A stretch of 34,391 bases of DNA from Robiginitomaculum sp. (GCA_016765135.1 JAESQN010000050.1:1-34391); one strand, 5' to 3'; positions 23,275 to 31,536 are shown, numbered from the stretch's first letter. Program-made: numbers and translations. Notes: generated from the letters alone by a model not told the origin.

Positions 23275-23673
23275 CTAACCCTTAAACGCCGTGACTTCGA
23301 TCTCGACTTTCATGCCGTCTTCAATCAAACCCGCAATTACCATTGTTGCGGCGGGTTTTATGGCGCCGAATGCGCGCTGGAGTTCGGGCTGGATTTGCTC
23401 GATCACATCGCGGCTGGTCACCGTGTATTGCACCCGCACCACATGACCCATTTCAAACCCGGCGGCTTGGAGGGCGGCGTCGATTGTGGTGACGGCATTG
23501 CGGGTTTGTTGGGCGGCGCTTTCTGGCATTTTCCCGGTTTCGTAATTCGTGCCGGTTGTGCCCGATACAAAACAAAAATCACCCTGAGCCACGGCCCGTG
23601 AATAGCCAAATTTGACCTCCCACTCAGAGCCGCTGGACACATGTTTACGTGTTGGCTTTTTGGTTTTAGACAT
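23275..23673 (-). CDS. RidA/YjgF-family protein lacking the catalytic Arg
   Basis: 132 residues with the YjgF/Rid fold: the GDFCFVSGTTG strand, QQTRNAVTTIDAALQAAGFE and the closing KVEIEVTAFKG. Archetypal RidA hydrolyses reactive enamines such as 2-aminoacrylate made by PLP enzymes, using an Arg in the PARS segment. Here the equivalent reads KPAATMVIAGL, so the Arg is replaced by Ala, and deaminase activity is doubtful. It most likely belongs to one of the Arg-less Rid subfamilies of unknown function. It is 36 nt downstream of sufB, and the two cupin genes follow immediately. Confidence 0.88.
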   Translation of the reverse strand: MSKTKKPTRKHVSSGSEWEVKFGYSRAVAQGDFCFVSGTTGTNYETGKMPESAAQQTRNAVTTIDAALQAAGFEMGHVVRVQYTVTSRDVIEQIQPELQRAFGAIKPAATMVIAGLIEDGMKVEIEVTAFKG

Positions 23674-23709
23674 TGTGTTTTCCTTTAAATATTTCTGTGA
23701 TGAAATTAT

Positions 23710-25212
23710 TCATCCGACACTTCCTTCCAAGCTTATCGCCACCAATTTCTGCGCCTCTACCGCAAATTCCATTGGTAATTTTTGCAGTACATCGCGGCAA
23801 AAGCCGTTGACCAATAACGCCACCGCTTCTTCTTCGGAAAGCCCGCGCTGGCGACAATAAAACAATTGTTCTTCGGAGAGTTTCGATGTGGTGGCTTCGT
23901 GTTCAAACTGGGCCGTGGGCGTATCGCTGGCAATATAAGGCACCGTGTGGGCACCGCATTGATCGCCAATCAGAAGACTGTCGCACTGAGTGAAATTGCG
24001 TGTACCTGTAGCTTTTTTATGGGCGCTAACTAGTCCCCGATAGGTTTGGTTTGAACGGCCCGCAGATATACCTTTGGAGATAATTCTGGATTTAGTATTT
24101 TTACCCAGATGGATCATTTTGGTACCAGTGTCGGCTTGCTGAAATCCGTTGGTGATGGCGATAGAATAAAATTCTCCGGATGAGCCATCTCCGCGCAAGA
24201 TGCATGATGGATATTTCCAGGTAATGGCCGAGCCGGTCTCGACCTGTGTCCAGCTTACCTTGGAATTATTGCCCCGACAATCGGCGCGTTTGGTGACGAA
24301 ATTATAGACCCCGCCCTTGCCTTCCGCGTCGCCCGGCCACCAGTTTTGGACGGTGGAATATTTTATCTCCGCGTCTTCCAACAAGATCAATTCCACGACC
24401 GCTGCATGCAATTGATTTTCGTCGCGCATGGGCGCGGTGCAGCCTTCCAGATAGGAAACATAGCTGCCCTTGTCGGCAATGATCAAGGTGCGCTCAAACT
24501 GGCCCGTACCCTGGGCGTTCATGCGAAAATAGGTCGAGAGTTCCATAGGGCAACGCACGCCGGGCGGAATATAAACGAAGCTGCCTTCTGAAAACACGGC
24601 GGTGTTTAAGGTGGCGAAATAATTATCCGTGGGCGGCACTACGGTGCCGAGATATTTGCGCACCAGTTCAGGATGTTTCTGCACGGCTTCGGACAGCGGG
24701 CAGAAAATCACCCCGACTTTGGCCAACTCTTCCTTGAACGTAGTGACCACAGACACACTGTCAAACACGGCATCCACGGCCACACGCGGCGCGCCCTGCA
24801 CCCCGGCTAAAACCTCTTGTTCCCTGAGCGGGATACCGAGCTTTGCGTAAACTTCCAGCAAGTCCGGATCGACCTCGTCCAAGCTTTTTGGCCCGTCCTT
24901 GTCGCTTTTTGGCGCGGCGTAATAATAGGCGTCCTGGTAATCAATCTTGGGGTAATCGACCATGGCCCATGTGGGTTCTTCCATAGTCAACCAACGGGCA
25001 TAGGCGTCGAGTCGCCATTTGAGCATCCAGTCCGGTTCGTTTTTCTTCGCCGAAATAAACCGGACGATATCCTCGTTCAGGCCCTTTGGCGCAAATTCTT
25101 GCTCGATATCGCTCTCGAACCCGTATTTGTATTTGTCGGCTTCCAAGGCGCGAACGCCCTCTACGGTACCTTGTTCGATAGCGTCTTTTGCGATGTTGTC
25201 TTGCTTGCCCAT
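23710..25212 (-). CDS. sufB: SufB, scaffold subunit of SufBCD
   Basis: 500 residues, the normal SufB length. Visible family segments are [98 protein letters not shown], the beta-helix core and the C-terminal [20 protein letters not shown] with [20 protein letters not shown]. SufB is the assembly site of nascent clusters. Its ATG overlaps the stop of the desulfurase gene (TAATG), so the two are coupled. Confidence 0.97.
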   Translation of the reverse strand: MGKQDNIAKDAIEQGTVEGVRALEADKYKYGFESDIEQEFAPKGLNEDIVRFISAKKNEPDWMLKWRLDAYARWLTMEEPTWAMVDYPKIDYQDAYYYAAPKSDKDGPKSLDEVDPDLLEVYAKLGIPLREQEVLAGVQGAPRVAVDAVFDSVSVVTTFKEELAKVGVIFCPLSEAVQKHPELVRKYLGTVVPPTDNYFATLNTAVFSEGSFVYIPPGVRCPMELSTYFRMNAQGTGQFERTLIIADKGSYVSYLEGCTAPMRDENQLHAAVVELILLEDAEIKYSTVQNWWPGDAEGKGGVYNFVTKRADCRGNNSKVSWTQVETGSAITWKYPSCILRGDGSSGEFYSIAITNGFQQADTGTKMIHLGKNTKSRIISKGISAGRSNQTYRGLVSAHKKATGTRNFTQCDSLLIGDQCGAHTVPYIASDTPTAQFEHEATTSKLSEEQLFYCRQRGLSEEEAVALLVNGFCRDVLQKLPMEFAVEAQKLVAISLEGSVG

Positions 25213-26354
25213 TATGCGGCTCCCTTAAATGCCTGGCGGCGAATTTTAGTCCATGCTTTCAAAAATATATCTGCGTCTTCGGGCTTGGACGTATATCCCA
25301 AAGACAAACGTATTGCGCCTTTGGGGGCTTTGTCTGCCAGCCCCATGGCGGTGACGGCGCGGCTTGCACCTGTCTTTCCCGATGAACAAGCCAGCCCGGT
25401 GGAGACGCTAACACCCTCCAAATCCAGCCCCATCATCAAAGTCGATGAGGCGGTGTCCGGCACGGCAAAAAATGATGTGTTGGGCAAGCGCGGCGCGCCT
25501 GCACCGAAGATAACCAAATTTGGCTCCATAGATTTCAAGCCCGCCTCAATAGCATCCCTAATATCGCTAGTGTTGGACATATCCGACACCGACACCGTTT
25601 TGGCCGCAACACCAAACCCGGCAATGCCGGCCACGTTGAGCGTCCCGGCCCGGCGGCGTTTTTCCTGCCCGCCGCCAATCATCAAGGACGTAAACGGTGC
25701 GTCCGGCGACACATAAAGCGCCCCCACCCCTTGCGGGCCACCAATTTTATGGGCGGAAACGGCAACATAATCCGCCAGCCCTACGACACTGAGCGGAATT
25801 TTGCCCAAGGCCTGCACGGCATCAAACAGCAAAAGCCCGTTCATATCGCCCACCAAATCTACAATTCGCGCCGCGTCCTGAATAACGCCCGTCTCGCTAT
25901 TGGCCACAGCTACGGCCACGAATGGCCGTCCGTATTTCGCCGCGTCGTGGCGGGCCAGTTCTGCACTTAGCCACTTCAAATCCAAAAGACCGGACGCCAG
26001 GGCAGGGATTATTTCCACCTCTGCGCCGCATTTCTCACTCATGGCTTCGGCCATCGAAATTGAAGCCGGATGATCCATACTTGATATGAACAAACGCTTG
26101 CTGCCTGCGTCTACTACAGACTTTATCACGGTGTTGAGGGCTTCGGTGCCGTTGGCCGTAAAGATCAAATCCTGAGCGCAGACCCCCATTGCCAAAGCCA
26201 CCGCTTCGCGCCCGTCCTCAACCAATTTACGGGCGGCGCGGCCATGACCGTGGGGCGCGGACGCATTGCCCGGCGTAATCAGCGCTGCAAGCATAGCTTC
26301 AATCACGTCCGGCCTGGCCGGAGAGGAAGCATTATGGTCCAGATAAAGTCCCAT
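25212..26354 (-). CDS. NifS/IscS-type (group I) cysteine desulfurase
   Basis: 380 residues from the ATG at 26354, which overlaps the iscR stop (TAATG). A longer frame from 26393 lies inside iscR and is not needed. PLP-binding Lys203 lies in [16 protein letters not shown] and the active Cys323 in [14 protein letters not shown]. The N-terminal [15 protein letters not shown] and DHPASIS segments fit the NifS/IscS group rather than SufS. Many alphaproteobacterial SUF operons carry such a second desulfurase directly after iscR, so the sulfur source may be duplicated or specialised. I leave the symbol blank because iscS, nifS and sufS names are all used for it. Confidence 0.93.
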   Translation of the reverse strand: MGLYLDHNASSPARPDVIEAMLAALITPGNASAPHGHGRAARKLVEDGREAVALAMGVCAQDLIFTANGTEALNTVIKSVVDAGSKRLFISSMDHPASISMAEAMSEKCGAEVEIIPALASGLLDLKWLSAELARHDAAKYGRPFVAVAVANSETGVIQDAARIVDLVGDMNGLLLFDAVQALGKIPLSVVGLADYVAVSAHKIGGPQGVGALYVSPDAPFTSLMIGGGQEKRRRAGTLNVAGIAGFGVAAKTVSVSDMSNTSDIRDAIEAGLKSMEPNLVIFGAGAPRLPNTSFFAVPDTASSTLMMGLDLEGVSVSTGLACSSGKTGASRAVTAMGLADKAPKGAIRLSLGYTSKPEDADIFLKAWTKIRRQAFKGAA

Positions 26355-26812
26355 TATTCCGCCGCCTCCATCTTGGCCACTAATTCGGGGCAAATTTGCG
26401 GGAAACGCTGGTCAATGACATCCTGGATAGATATGGCGTCCAAAAACCCTTCAATATGGTCTTCCATCGCTTGCCACAGATCATGGGATAGACATTTCGC
26501 ACCTTTAACTGTGCAACCAATCCCCGTATCGCCGCAGCGCTTGGTCTGGATTTCCTCCTCAACCGCCCGCATGACGCTGCCAATATATATATGACTGGCA
26601 GGCGCGGCCAATTTATACCCGCCTTGGGCGCCGCGTTCGCTGTCCACAAGGCCAGCCTTGCGCAATTTTCCAAACAATTGCTCCAAAAATGCCAGCGAAA
26701 TATCCTGACGCAGGGAAATGTCCGACAAGCTGACAGCGCCTTGATCTTTGCTCGAAACGGCAATGTCGGTGATGGCCATAACAGCGTAACGGGCTTTGGC
26801 GGTCAGTTTCAT
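26354..26812 (-). CDS. iscR: IscR, Rrf2-family Fe-S-sensing repressor
   Basis: 152 residues with an N-terminal winged helix (MKLTAKARYAVMAITDIA; ISLAFLEQLFGKLRKAGLVD; RGAQGGYKLA) and three cysteines (Cys93, Cys100, Cys107 in the KRCGDTGIGC-TVKGAKCLSHDLW region) that would ligate a [2Fe-2S] cluster. Holo-IscR represses Fe-S assembly genes, so the operon is expected to rise on iron starvation or oxidative stress. It is the first gene of the SUF operon, and a matching operator lies about 175 bp upstream. Confidence 0.95.
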   Translation of the reverse strand: MKLTAKARYAVMAITDIAVSSKDQGAVSLSDISLRQDISLAFLEQLFGKLRKAGLVDSERGAQGGYKLAAPASHIYIGSVMRAVEEEIQTKRCGDTGIGCTVKGAKCLSHDLWQAMEDHIEGFLDAISIQDVIDQRFPQICPELVAKMEAAE

Positions 26813-26822
26813 AGCTTACTTT

Positions 26823-26866
26823 CAGTCATGTGCCGGGCATTTGGCAGTCATGTGCCCAACATTCGG
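26823..26866. repeat. 22-bp tandem repeat just upstream of iscR
   Basis: Two adjacent 22-bp units begin CAGTCATGTGCC (26823-26834 and 26845-26856) and differ at about four positions. They start 11 nt upstream of the iscR ATG, in the 5' untranslated region. Spacing of two helical turns would suit a DNA-binding protein; a role in RNA is also possible. Confidence 0.55.
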
Positions 26867-26985
26867 TGGTCTTTCGGGCGTTGGATCCGTTTTCAGGCGC
26901 TTGATATGTCTTTTTTTTTGCATTTTGCGGAAAGGCCTGTTAGAAGCCCGCAACAACAAGGTTTCAAACACGCGATTTACTAATT

Positions 26986-27006
26986 CCGACTAAAACAGTC
27001 AAGTAT
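26986..27006. promoter_or_regulatory. IscR type-1-like operator
   Basis: CCGACTAAAACAGTCAAGTA followed by T fits the known IscR type-1 pattern YYGACTRwwwYAGTCRRSTAT at every position on the plus strand. It contains the inverted GACT-AAAAC-AGTC core. It lies in the divergent region between iscR and the hydrolase gene, where holo-IscR could repress both. Confidence 0.65.
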
Positions 27007-27012
27007 TATAAT
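27007..27012 (+). promoter_or_regulatory. -10 element (TATAAT) abutting the IscR box
   Basis: A perfect TATAAT lies within the palindrome TATTATAATA (27005-27014), so it can be read as a -10 on either strand. For the plus strand a poor -35 (TTCCGA, 26984-26989) sits 17 bp upstream and the IscR box fills the spacer. On the minus strand an alternative iscR promoter is TTGACT (27002-26997) with TAAATC 17 bp downstream, again overlapping the box. Confidence 0.45.
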
Positions 27013-27054
27013 ACTGATTTTTTTGGAAATTTTCGCGCAAAAAGAGTGAATTTT

Positions 27055-27741
27055 ATGCCAGAAGTAATTTTTGCCGGCCCTGAAGGTCGGCTTGAGGGGC
27101 GCTATCACCCCAGTGATGATGCCGCCGCGCCGTGTGCCATCATTTTATCCCCCCACCCAAAGGCGGGCGGGCACATGGATCACCGCATTCCGGTAGCCAT
27201 GTATGAGTGCTATAAACGGCGCGGGTTTTCCGTGCTGCGGTTTAATTTTCGCGGTATTGGTCGCTCCAAGGGCGTGTATGATCACGGCAGTGGCGAATTA
27301 CAAGATGCGGCCTATGCGCTGGATTACCTGCAAAGTTTCAATCAAAACGCACCGTTTTCCTGGGTCAGCGGGTATTCTTTCGGGGCCTGGATAGGCATGC
27401 AACTTTTGATGCGCCGCCCGGAAGTATCAGGCTTTATCTCCATGTCTCTACCGACCAATACTTATGATCTGGCATTTCTGGCCCCGTGCCCGGCTTCAGG
27501 TTTGATTACATATGGCAGTCTGGATAGTGTCGTGCCGCCCGAAGAGGTTGAGCGAGCCATTGAAAATATCCGCATCCAAAAAGGCAGAAAAATCCACGGC
27601 GCGTTGATTGAAGGCGCGGATCATTTCTACAGTGAGAATTTGGATGTAGCCTTGGAAGAAATCGAAAAATACCTCGATACAGTTTTCGAAGAAAGTTATT
27701 GCCCACCAAGAGAGCCGGGGCTGATCGGGTTTGAAGCTTAG
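27055..27741 (+). CDS. Alpha/beta hydrolase family protein
   Basis: About 228 residues from the ATG at 27055, where the family's MPEV(I/V)F..GPEGRLEGRY begins; a GTG at 27046 would add three residues. It shows LSPHPKAGGHMDHRI, the VLRFNFRGIGRSKG strand-turn, the nucleophile elbow GYSFGAW, and late acidic and His positions (GSLDSVVPPEE; EGADHFYSENLD). This is the COG2945-type hydrolase common in alphaproteobacteria; its substrate is unknown. It is divergent from iscR, and the shared IscR-box promoter suggests it belongs to the same regulon. Confidence 0.9.
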   Translation: MPEVIFAGPEGRLEGRYHPSDDAAAPCAIILSPHPKAGGHMDHRIPVAMYECYKRRGFSVLRFNFRGIGRSKGVYDHGSGELQDAAYALDYLQSFNQNAPFSWVSGYSFGAWIGMQLLMRRPEVSGFISMSLPTNTYDLAFLAPCPASGLITYGSLDSVVPPEEVERAIENIRIQKGRKIHGALIEGADHFYSENLDVALEEIEKYLDTVFEESYCPPREPGLIGFEA

Positions 27742-27756
27742 AAAACTGTAAAGCCC

Positions 27757-27845
27757 TGTAGGGTGGATTAGCTTCTTTAGCGTAATCCACCTTTTGTGTA
27801 CACCACATGGTGGATTACGCGCAAGAAGCGCTAATCCACCCTACA
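27757..27845. repeat. Palindromic dispersed repeat, copy 2
   Basis: Same family as 18122-18217, with TGTAGGGTGGATTAG arms and inner CGTAATCCACC/GGTGGATTACG. It lies between the convergent hydrolase and anmK genes. Its right arm supplies the last four codons and the stop codon of anmK (CRVD-TAG). It could also form a transcript-ending hairpin for both genes. Confidence 0.88.
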
Positions 27846-28958
27846 AGTCTTTCCACCGTGCGCCGGTTTTGCCACACCCGTAGTACCGGGATATGACAAC
27901 GACAATCCTTTGACACTGCGCACAGCGAGATAGGCGAAAGCTTCCGCTTCCAGATCATCGCCGCGCCAGCCTATTTGCTCAGCCGCGATTATTTTACCAA
28001 TGGATTGTTCTCGTAAGGCCGCCATGATCATGGGGTTTTTTCTGCCGCCGCCGCACACTATAATGGTTTCAATTTTCTGCTGGTTGTGCTGGTAATGGGC
28101 CAATGTGTTGGCAATGGCCATGGCAGTAAATGCGACCAAAGTCGCGGCGCCGTCTTCGGATGTCTGGTTTTTTACATCAACCAGCACATCAAAATCCCAG
28201 CGGTCTGCGGATTTGGGTACGGGTTTATTGAAAAACTCCGCCCCTAACCATTTATCTATCAAGGCAAAATCCGGCGTGCCTGCCCGTGCCAAAGCTCCGT
28301 CTTTGTCATAACTGCCCAGCCCGCAAGATTGTACCCAGTTATCTAATGGCCCATTGCCAGGCCCGCAGTCCGTGGCCAGTAATTCACCGTCCGGCGTTAC
28401 AATCGTGATATTGGATACACCGCCAATGTTCAGCACTGCGGCGTGCAATATTTGTGGTTTTTCCAGCAAAGCCTGGTGATAAACGGGCGCGAGAGGCGCG
28501 CCCTGCCCGCCCGCTTGCACATCTTTGGTGCGAAAATCATAAACCACATCCACATCCAACGCATCCGCCAAGACCTGACCATCACCCAATTGCAAAGTTT
28601 GCCCGTTTTGTCCACCTGTTGGTGGGCGATGTAAAACCGTCTGCCCGTGAAATCCGATTAAGTCTATATCCTCATTTTTGTCATCTGTCATCAAGGCTTG
28701 CGCGGCTTCGATGTGGGCTTGGTGAATAATGGTTTCCGCCTGAGCAAATATGTTTGGCGGCGTCCCTTTGAAATTCCACTGCAAGGCCGCTTGGGTGGCC
28801 GCACCCAATATGTCTTTCTCCTCATCGGTGTAAGCGCGAAAATACGTGGCACCAAATCCGAAAACCCGCTCCCCGTCCGTCTCAATGACCGCCGCGTCAA
28901 CGCCGTCCAAAGACGTGCCACTCATCAGGCCTAAAGCTTTATATCTAGTCTTGCCCAT
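27831..28958 (-). CDS. anmK: Anhydro-N-acetylmuramic acid kinase
   Basis: About 375 residues from the ATG at 28958, chosen because the family begins at YKALGLMSGTSLDGVDAAVI. AnmK phosphorylates and opens 1,6-anhydroMurNAc in peptidoglycan recycling. Other family segments are LIGFHGQTVLHRPP, LQLGDGQVLA, VVYDFRTKDVQAGGQGAPLA, NIGGVSNIT, DCGPGNGPLDNWV (with the catalytic Asp), CGGGRKNPMIM and GWRGDDLEAEAFAYLAVRS. The extreme C-terminus (CRVD) and the stop codon come from the palindromic repeat. It is divergent from tyrS with a 51-bp gap, as in many proteobacterial genomes. Confidence 0.95.
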   Translation of the reverse strand: MGKTRYKALGLMSGTSLDGVDAAVIETDGERVFGFGATYFRAYTDEEKDILGAATQAALQWNFKGTPPNIFAQAETIIHQAHIEAAQALMTDDKNEDIDLIGFHGQTVLHRPPTGGQNGQTLQLGDGQVLADALDVDVVYDFRTKDVQAGGQGAPLAPVYHQALLEKPQILHAAVLNIGGVSNITIVTPDGELLATDCGPGNGPLDNWVQSCGLGSYDKDGALARAGTPDFALIDKWLGAEFFNKPVPKSADRWDFDVLVDVKNQTSEDGAATLVAFTAMAIANTLAHYQHNQQKIETIIVCGGGRKNPMIMAALREQSIGKIIAAEQIGWRGDDLEAEAFAYLAVRSVKGLSLSYPGTTGVAKPAHGGKTCRVD

Positions 28959-29009
28959 TAACCCGCTTTCCCTATAAAGAAGTTCATTCACCTAGCCTAG
29001 AGCAATACC

Positions 29010-30278
29010 ATGAGCAAATACAAATCCGAATTGATGAAAACCCTGACGGAACGCGGTTTTTTGTATCAGTGTACCGACGAGGCAGCACTGGACGCTTTGG
29101 CCAGCAAAGGTGATTTGAGCGGCTATATTGGTTTTGATTGCACGGCTCCGAGCCTACATGTCGGCTCATTGGTGCAAATCATGATGCTGCGGATTTTGCA
29201 AAAATCCGGCGGACGGCCCATTGTGCTTTTAGGCGGCGGCACCACCAAAATCGGTGACCCGTCCGACAAGGACAAATCCCGGCCCATATTGACACCCGAA
29301 AACATTGAAGACAACAAAAACGGTATCAAACAAGTGTTCTCAAAGTTTCTGGACTTTGATGGCCCCAATGCTGCGATCATGGTCGATAATGCCGATTGGC
29401 TCGACAAGCTTGGCTATATCGAGTTTTTGCGCACTATCGGCACACATTTCACCATCAATAAAATGGTGGCCCTGGAGAGCGTCAAACGCAGGCTCGATAA
29501 TGAACAGCCCATGACGTTTTTGGAATTTAATTACACTCTGTTGCAATCCTATGATTATCTCGAACTCTACCGCCGCCATGATTGCCGTTTGCAAATGGGC
29601 GGGTCTGATCAATGGGGTAATATTCTTGGCGGAGCCGATCTGACACGGCGCATTGAAGGCGCAAACGTGTTCGGTTTTACCACACCCCTGATCACTACGG
29701 CGTCCGGAGCCAAAATGGGCAAGACGGCGGCCGGAGCGCGGTGGTTAAATGCGGACGCAAATTTGGGCAGTGGGTTTACCCTGTCGCCCTATGATTACTG
29801 GCAGTTTTGGCGAAATACCGAAGATGCAGATGTGGCCCGGTTTTTACGCCTGTTTACGGATTTACCTTTGGAAGAAATTACGCGGCTGGAAGCCTTTGAG
29901 GGTATGGAGATCAACACCGCCAAAATCCGTCTGGCCAATGAGGCCACGACAATGTTGCACGGCGTGGATGCGGCCAAAGCAGCCGAGCAAACCGCACAAA
30001 AAACATTTGAGCAAGGCGGAACCGCCGCTGGCCTGCCTACCTTTGAAGTGCCTGTCGGAGATTTGGAAAATATATCCGCCACCGAAGCAGGTGTCCTCAC
30101 CGGGCTTTGCGCTTCAAACGGCGAAGCCAAACGCCATATCAAAGCCGGGGCGCTCAAGATCAATGACGAGAAAACCACAGACGGTAATGCAAAATTATCG
30201 GCAAGTGATGTCAATGCTGACGGGGTTATAAAAATATCCGTCGGTAAGAAAAAACACGCGCTGATCAAGCCAGTTTAG
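29010..30278 (+). CDS. tyrS: Tyrosyl-tRNA synthetase
   Basis: 422-residue class I synthetase that charges tRNA-Tyr. It shows YIGFDCTAPSLHVGSLVQIM with the HIGH-type signature HVGS (50-53), GGGTTKIGDPS, the tyrosine-pocket LQSYDYLELYRRHDCRLQMG and GSDQWGN, and the KMSKS-type KMGKT in TASGAKMGKTAAGARWLN. A C-terminal S4 RNA-binding domain is present (NGEAKRHIKAGALKINDEKT). Length and motif order match bacterial TyrRS, and all catalytic motifs are intact. Confidence 0.97.
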   Translation: MSKYKSELMKTLTERGFLYQCTDEAALDALASKGDLSGYIGFDCTAPSLHVGSLVQIMMLRILQKSGGRPIVLLGGGTTKIGDPSDKDKSRPILTPENIEDNKNGIKQVFSKFLDFDGPNAAIMVDNADWLDKLGYIEFLRTIGTHFTINKMVALESVKRRLDNEQPMTFLEFNYTLLQSYDYLELYRRHDCRLQMGGSDQWGNILGGADLTRRIEGANVFGFTTPLITTASGAKMGKTAAGARWLNADANLGSGFTLSPYDYWQFWRNTEDADVARFLRLFTDLPLEEITRLEAFEGMEINTAKIRLANEATTMLHGVDAAKAAEQTAQKTFEQGGTAAGLPTFEVPVGDLENISATEAGVLTGLCASNGEAKRHIKAGALKINDEKTTDGNAKLSASDVNADGVIKISVGKKKHALIKPV

Positions 30279-30288
30279 GTACAAGTTT

Positions 30289-30375
30289 TGTAGGGTGGAT
30301 TAGCCTCTTGGCGTAATCCACCTTGCGGCGTGTGCCAATGGTGGATTACGGTTAAGAAACCTAATCCACCCTACA
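30289..30375. repeat. Palindromic dispersed repeat, copy 3
   Basis: Same family and layout as the copies at 18122-18217 and 27757-27845. It lies between the convergent tyrS and YafY-type regulator genes, and its right arm supplies the regulator's terminal CRVD and TAG stop. Confidence 0.88.
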
Positions 30376-31071
30376 TTTTTTGGCTTTCTCCCGTCTTATT
30401 TCTGCGTCTACCTGCGTCTTATAGCCCCGCAGCAATGCGCGTTTTTCTCGGACAAAATTTGCGCCTGTATCGCGGGCGGAGATGATGCGGTCTACACGAA
30501 AATTGCGGTAGTCTTCGCGCAGTTCGCACCATGTGGCCAACAAATGAGCGTTTGGGAAAAATATCAACGCCAAAGGTTTGACGATGCGCCTTGTCATTTC
30601 GCCTGAAAGAGCCTCATATTCCAAATCCATCACCGTAGCACCCCGAATAGCCAGACGCATGATGCTCATCATATGCAAGTGTTCGTGATGACCAAAGCCC
30701 GGCGCATAAAGCGCCGTGTCCTCGGGCGCAAAATCTGTGGTTGAAACGGCCCGGATTTTCTCCAAAGCCGACAAGGCCGCGCCTTGCAGTATCGGGTCAG
30801 CCTCGCGGCCAACAAACCGCAAGCCGATAACCAAGGCGTCCAACTCGTCGCGGTCAAAAGACATGGGCGGGGCATCAAATCCGGCCCCCAGCATATAACC
30901 AACACCCGCCTCACCCTCGACCGGAATGGCTTGGTCTTCCAATGATTTCATGTCCCGGTATATCGTGCGTTCGGAGACTGCAAATTCAGCAGCAAGTTGG
31001 GCCGCCGTCACGGCAACACTGTGGCCGCGCAAGCGGTCTATGATGCGAAATAAGCGTTCAGTTTTTTTCAC
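30361..31071 (-). CDS. YafY/WYL-type transcriptional regulator
   Basis: About 236 residues from a GTG at 31071, preceded by AGGAG at 6 nt spacing; a longer frame to 31137 crosses the operator and is unlikely. An N-terminal helix-turn-helix (RLFRIIDRLRGHSVAVTAAQ; LAAEFAVSERTIYRDMKSLE) is followed by a WYL-type ligand-sensing domain (VMDLEYEALSGEMTRRIVKP; LATWCELREDYRNFRVDRII). Such regulators often repress a divergent detoxification gene. Here the divergent neighbours encode a VOC-fold protein and a GST, with overlapping palindromes in the gap. The C-terminal KKCRVD derives from the repeat at 30289-30375. Confidence 0.88.
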   Translation of the reverse strand: MKKTERLFRIIDRLRGHSVAVTAAQLAAEFAVSERTIYRDMKSLEDQAIPVEGEAGVGYMLGAGFDAPPMSFDRDELDALVIGLRFVGREADPILQGAALSALEKIRAVSTTDFAPEDTALYAPGFGHHEHLHMMSIMRLAIRGATVMDLEYEALSGEMTRRIVKPLALIFFPNAHLLATWCELREDYRNFRVDRIISARDTGANFVREKRALLRGYKTQVDAEIRREKAKKCRVD

Positions 31072-31080
31072 TTGCCTCTC

Positions 31081-31102
31081 CTGACATACTGCTGTCAGTA
31101 TG
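31081..31102. promoter_or_regulatory. Overlapping palindromic operators between regulator and VOC gene
   Basis: Two perfect palindromes overlap: CTGACA-TACTGC-TGTCAG (31081-31098) and CATACTG-CTGT-CAGTATG (31085-31102). They lie 10 nt upstream of the regulator start and 34 nt upstream of the VOC start. Position and symmetry suggest an operator for the YafY-type regulator controlling both directions. Confidence 0.65.
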
Positions 31103-31135
31103 GGTGTGTTAGAGGTGCCCGTAAAGGAGAAAATC

Positions 31136-31513
31136 ATGATCGGATATCAAACCGTAGGTACGAATAAACTCAGCAAAGCGACCGTTTTTTACGACACGCT
31201 GTTGTCGAAACTCGGCGCAAAAATCACCATGGAGGAGGCAGATAAATTTGTCTATTGGTCGACGGCACCAGACAAGCCGGGCTTTTGTGTCCATGTGCCC
31301 TTTGACGGCGATAAAGCAACCATAGGCAATGGCTCCATGACGGCTTTTGCCGTAGAAACGCCCGAAATGGTCGATGAAATGTACGCCTTGGCCATAAAGT
31401 TTGGTGCCAGCGACGAAGGCCCGTCCGGGCCACGCGGCGGCGGATTTTACGCCGGGTTTTGCCGTGATCTGGACGGCAATAAATTCAATTTCTTCTGCAT
31501 GACAGAAGCTTAA
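31136..31513 (+). CDS. VOC-superfamily (glyoxalase-like) protein
   Basis: About 125 residues from the ATG at 31136, which has an excellent AAAGGAG Shine-Dalgarno; an upstream ATG at 31100 lies in the operator. It has a VOC fold with IGYQTVGTNKLSKATVFYDT and the closing YAGFCRDLDGNKFNFFCM. The usual first metal His near the N-terminus is absent (GYQTVGTN), as in the YCII/glyoxalase-like group found next to YafY-type regulators, so true glyoxalase I activity is unlikely. It is 23 nt upstream of a GST gene, and the pair probably forms a small detoxification operon. Confidence 0.87.
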   Translation: MIGYQTVGTNKLSKATVFYDTLLSKLGAKITMEEADKFVYWSTAPDKPGFCVHVPFDGDKATIGNGSMTAFAVETPEMVDEMYALAIKFGASDEGPSGPRGGGFYAGFCRDLDGNKFNFFCMTEA

Positions 31514-31536
31514 ATCCCTTTACGAAAGAAATTAAA

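Noticed and set aside
22927-23601. 224-codon plus-strand open frame across the cupin and RidA-like genes
   Set aside because: Antisense shadow spanning three tightly packed genes; no protein-like features.
24817-25716. 299-codon plus-strand open frame across sufB and the NifS-type desulfurase genes
   Set aside because: It is antisense to two well-conserved genes, lacks a ribosome binding site and recognisable motifs, and is explained by codon bias of the real frames.
26354-26393. Upstream start giving 13 extra residues on the NifS-type desulfurase
   Set aside because: It lies within iscR; the ATG at 26354 overlaps the iscR stop and begins the conserved LYLDHNA segment.
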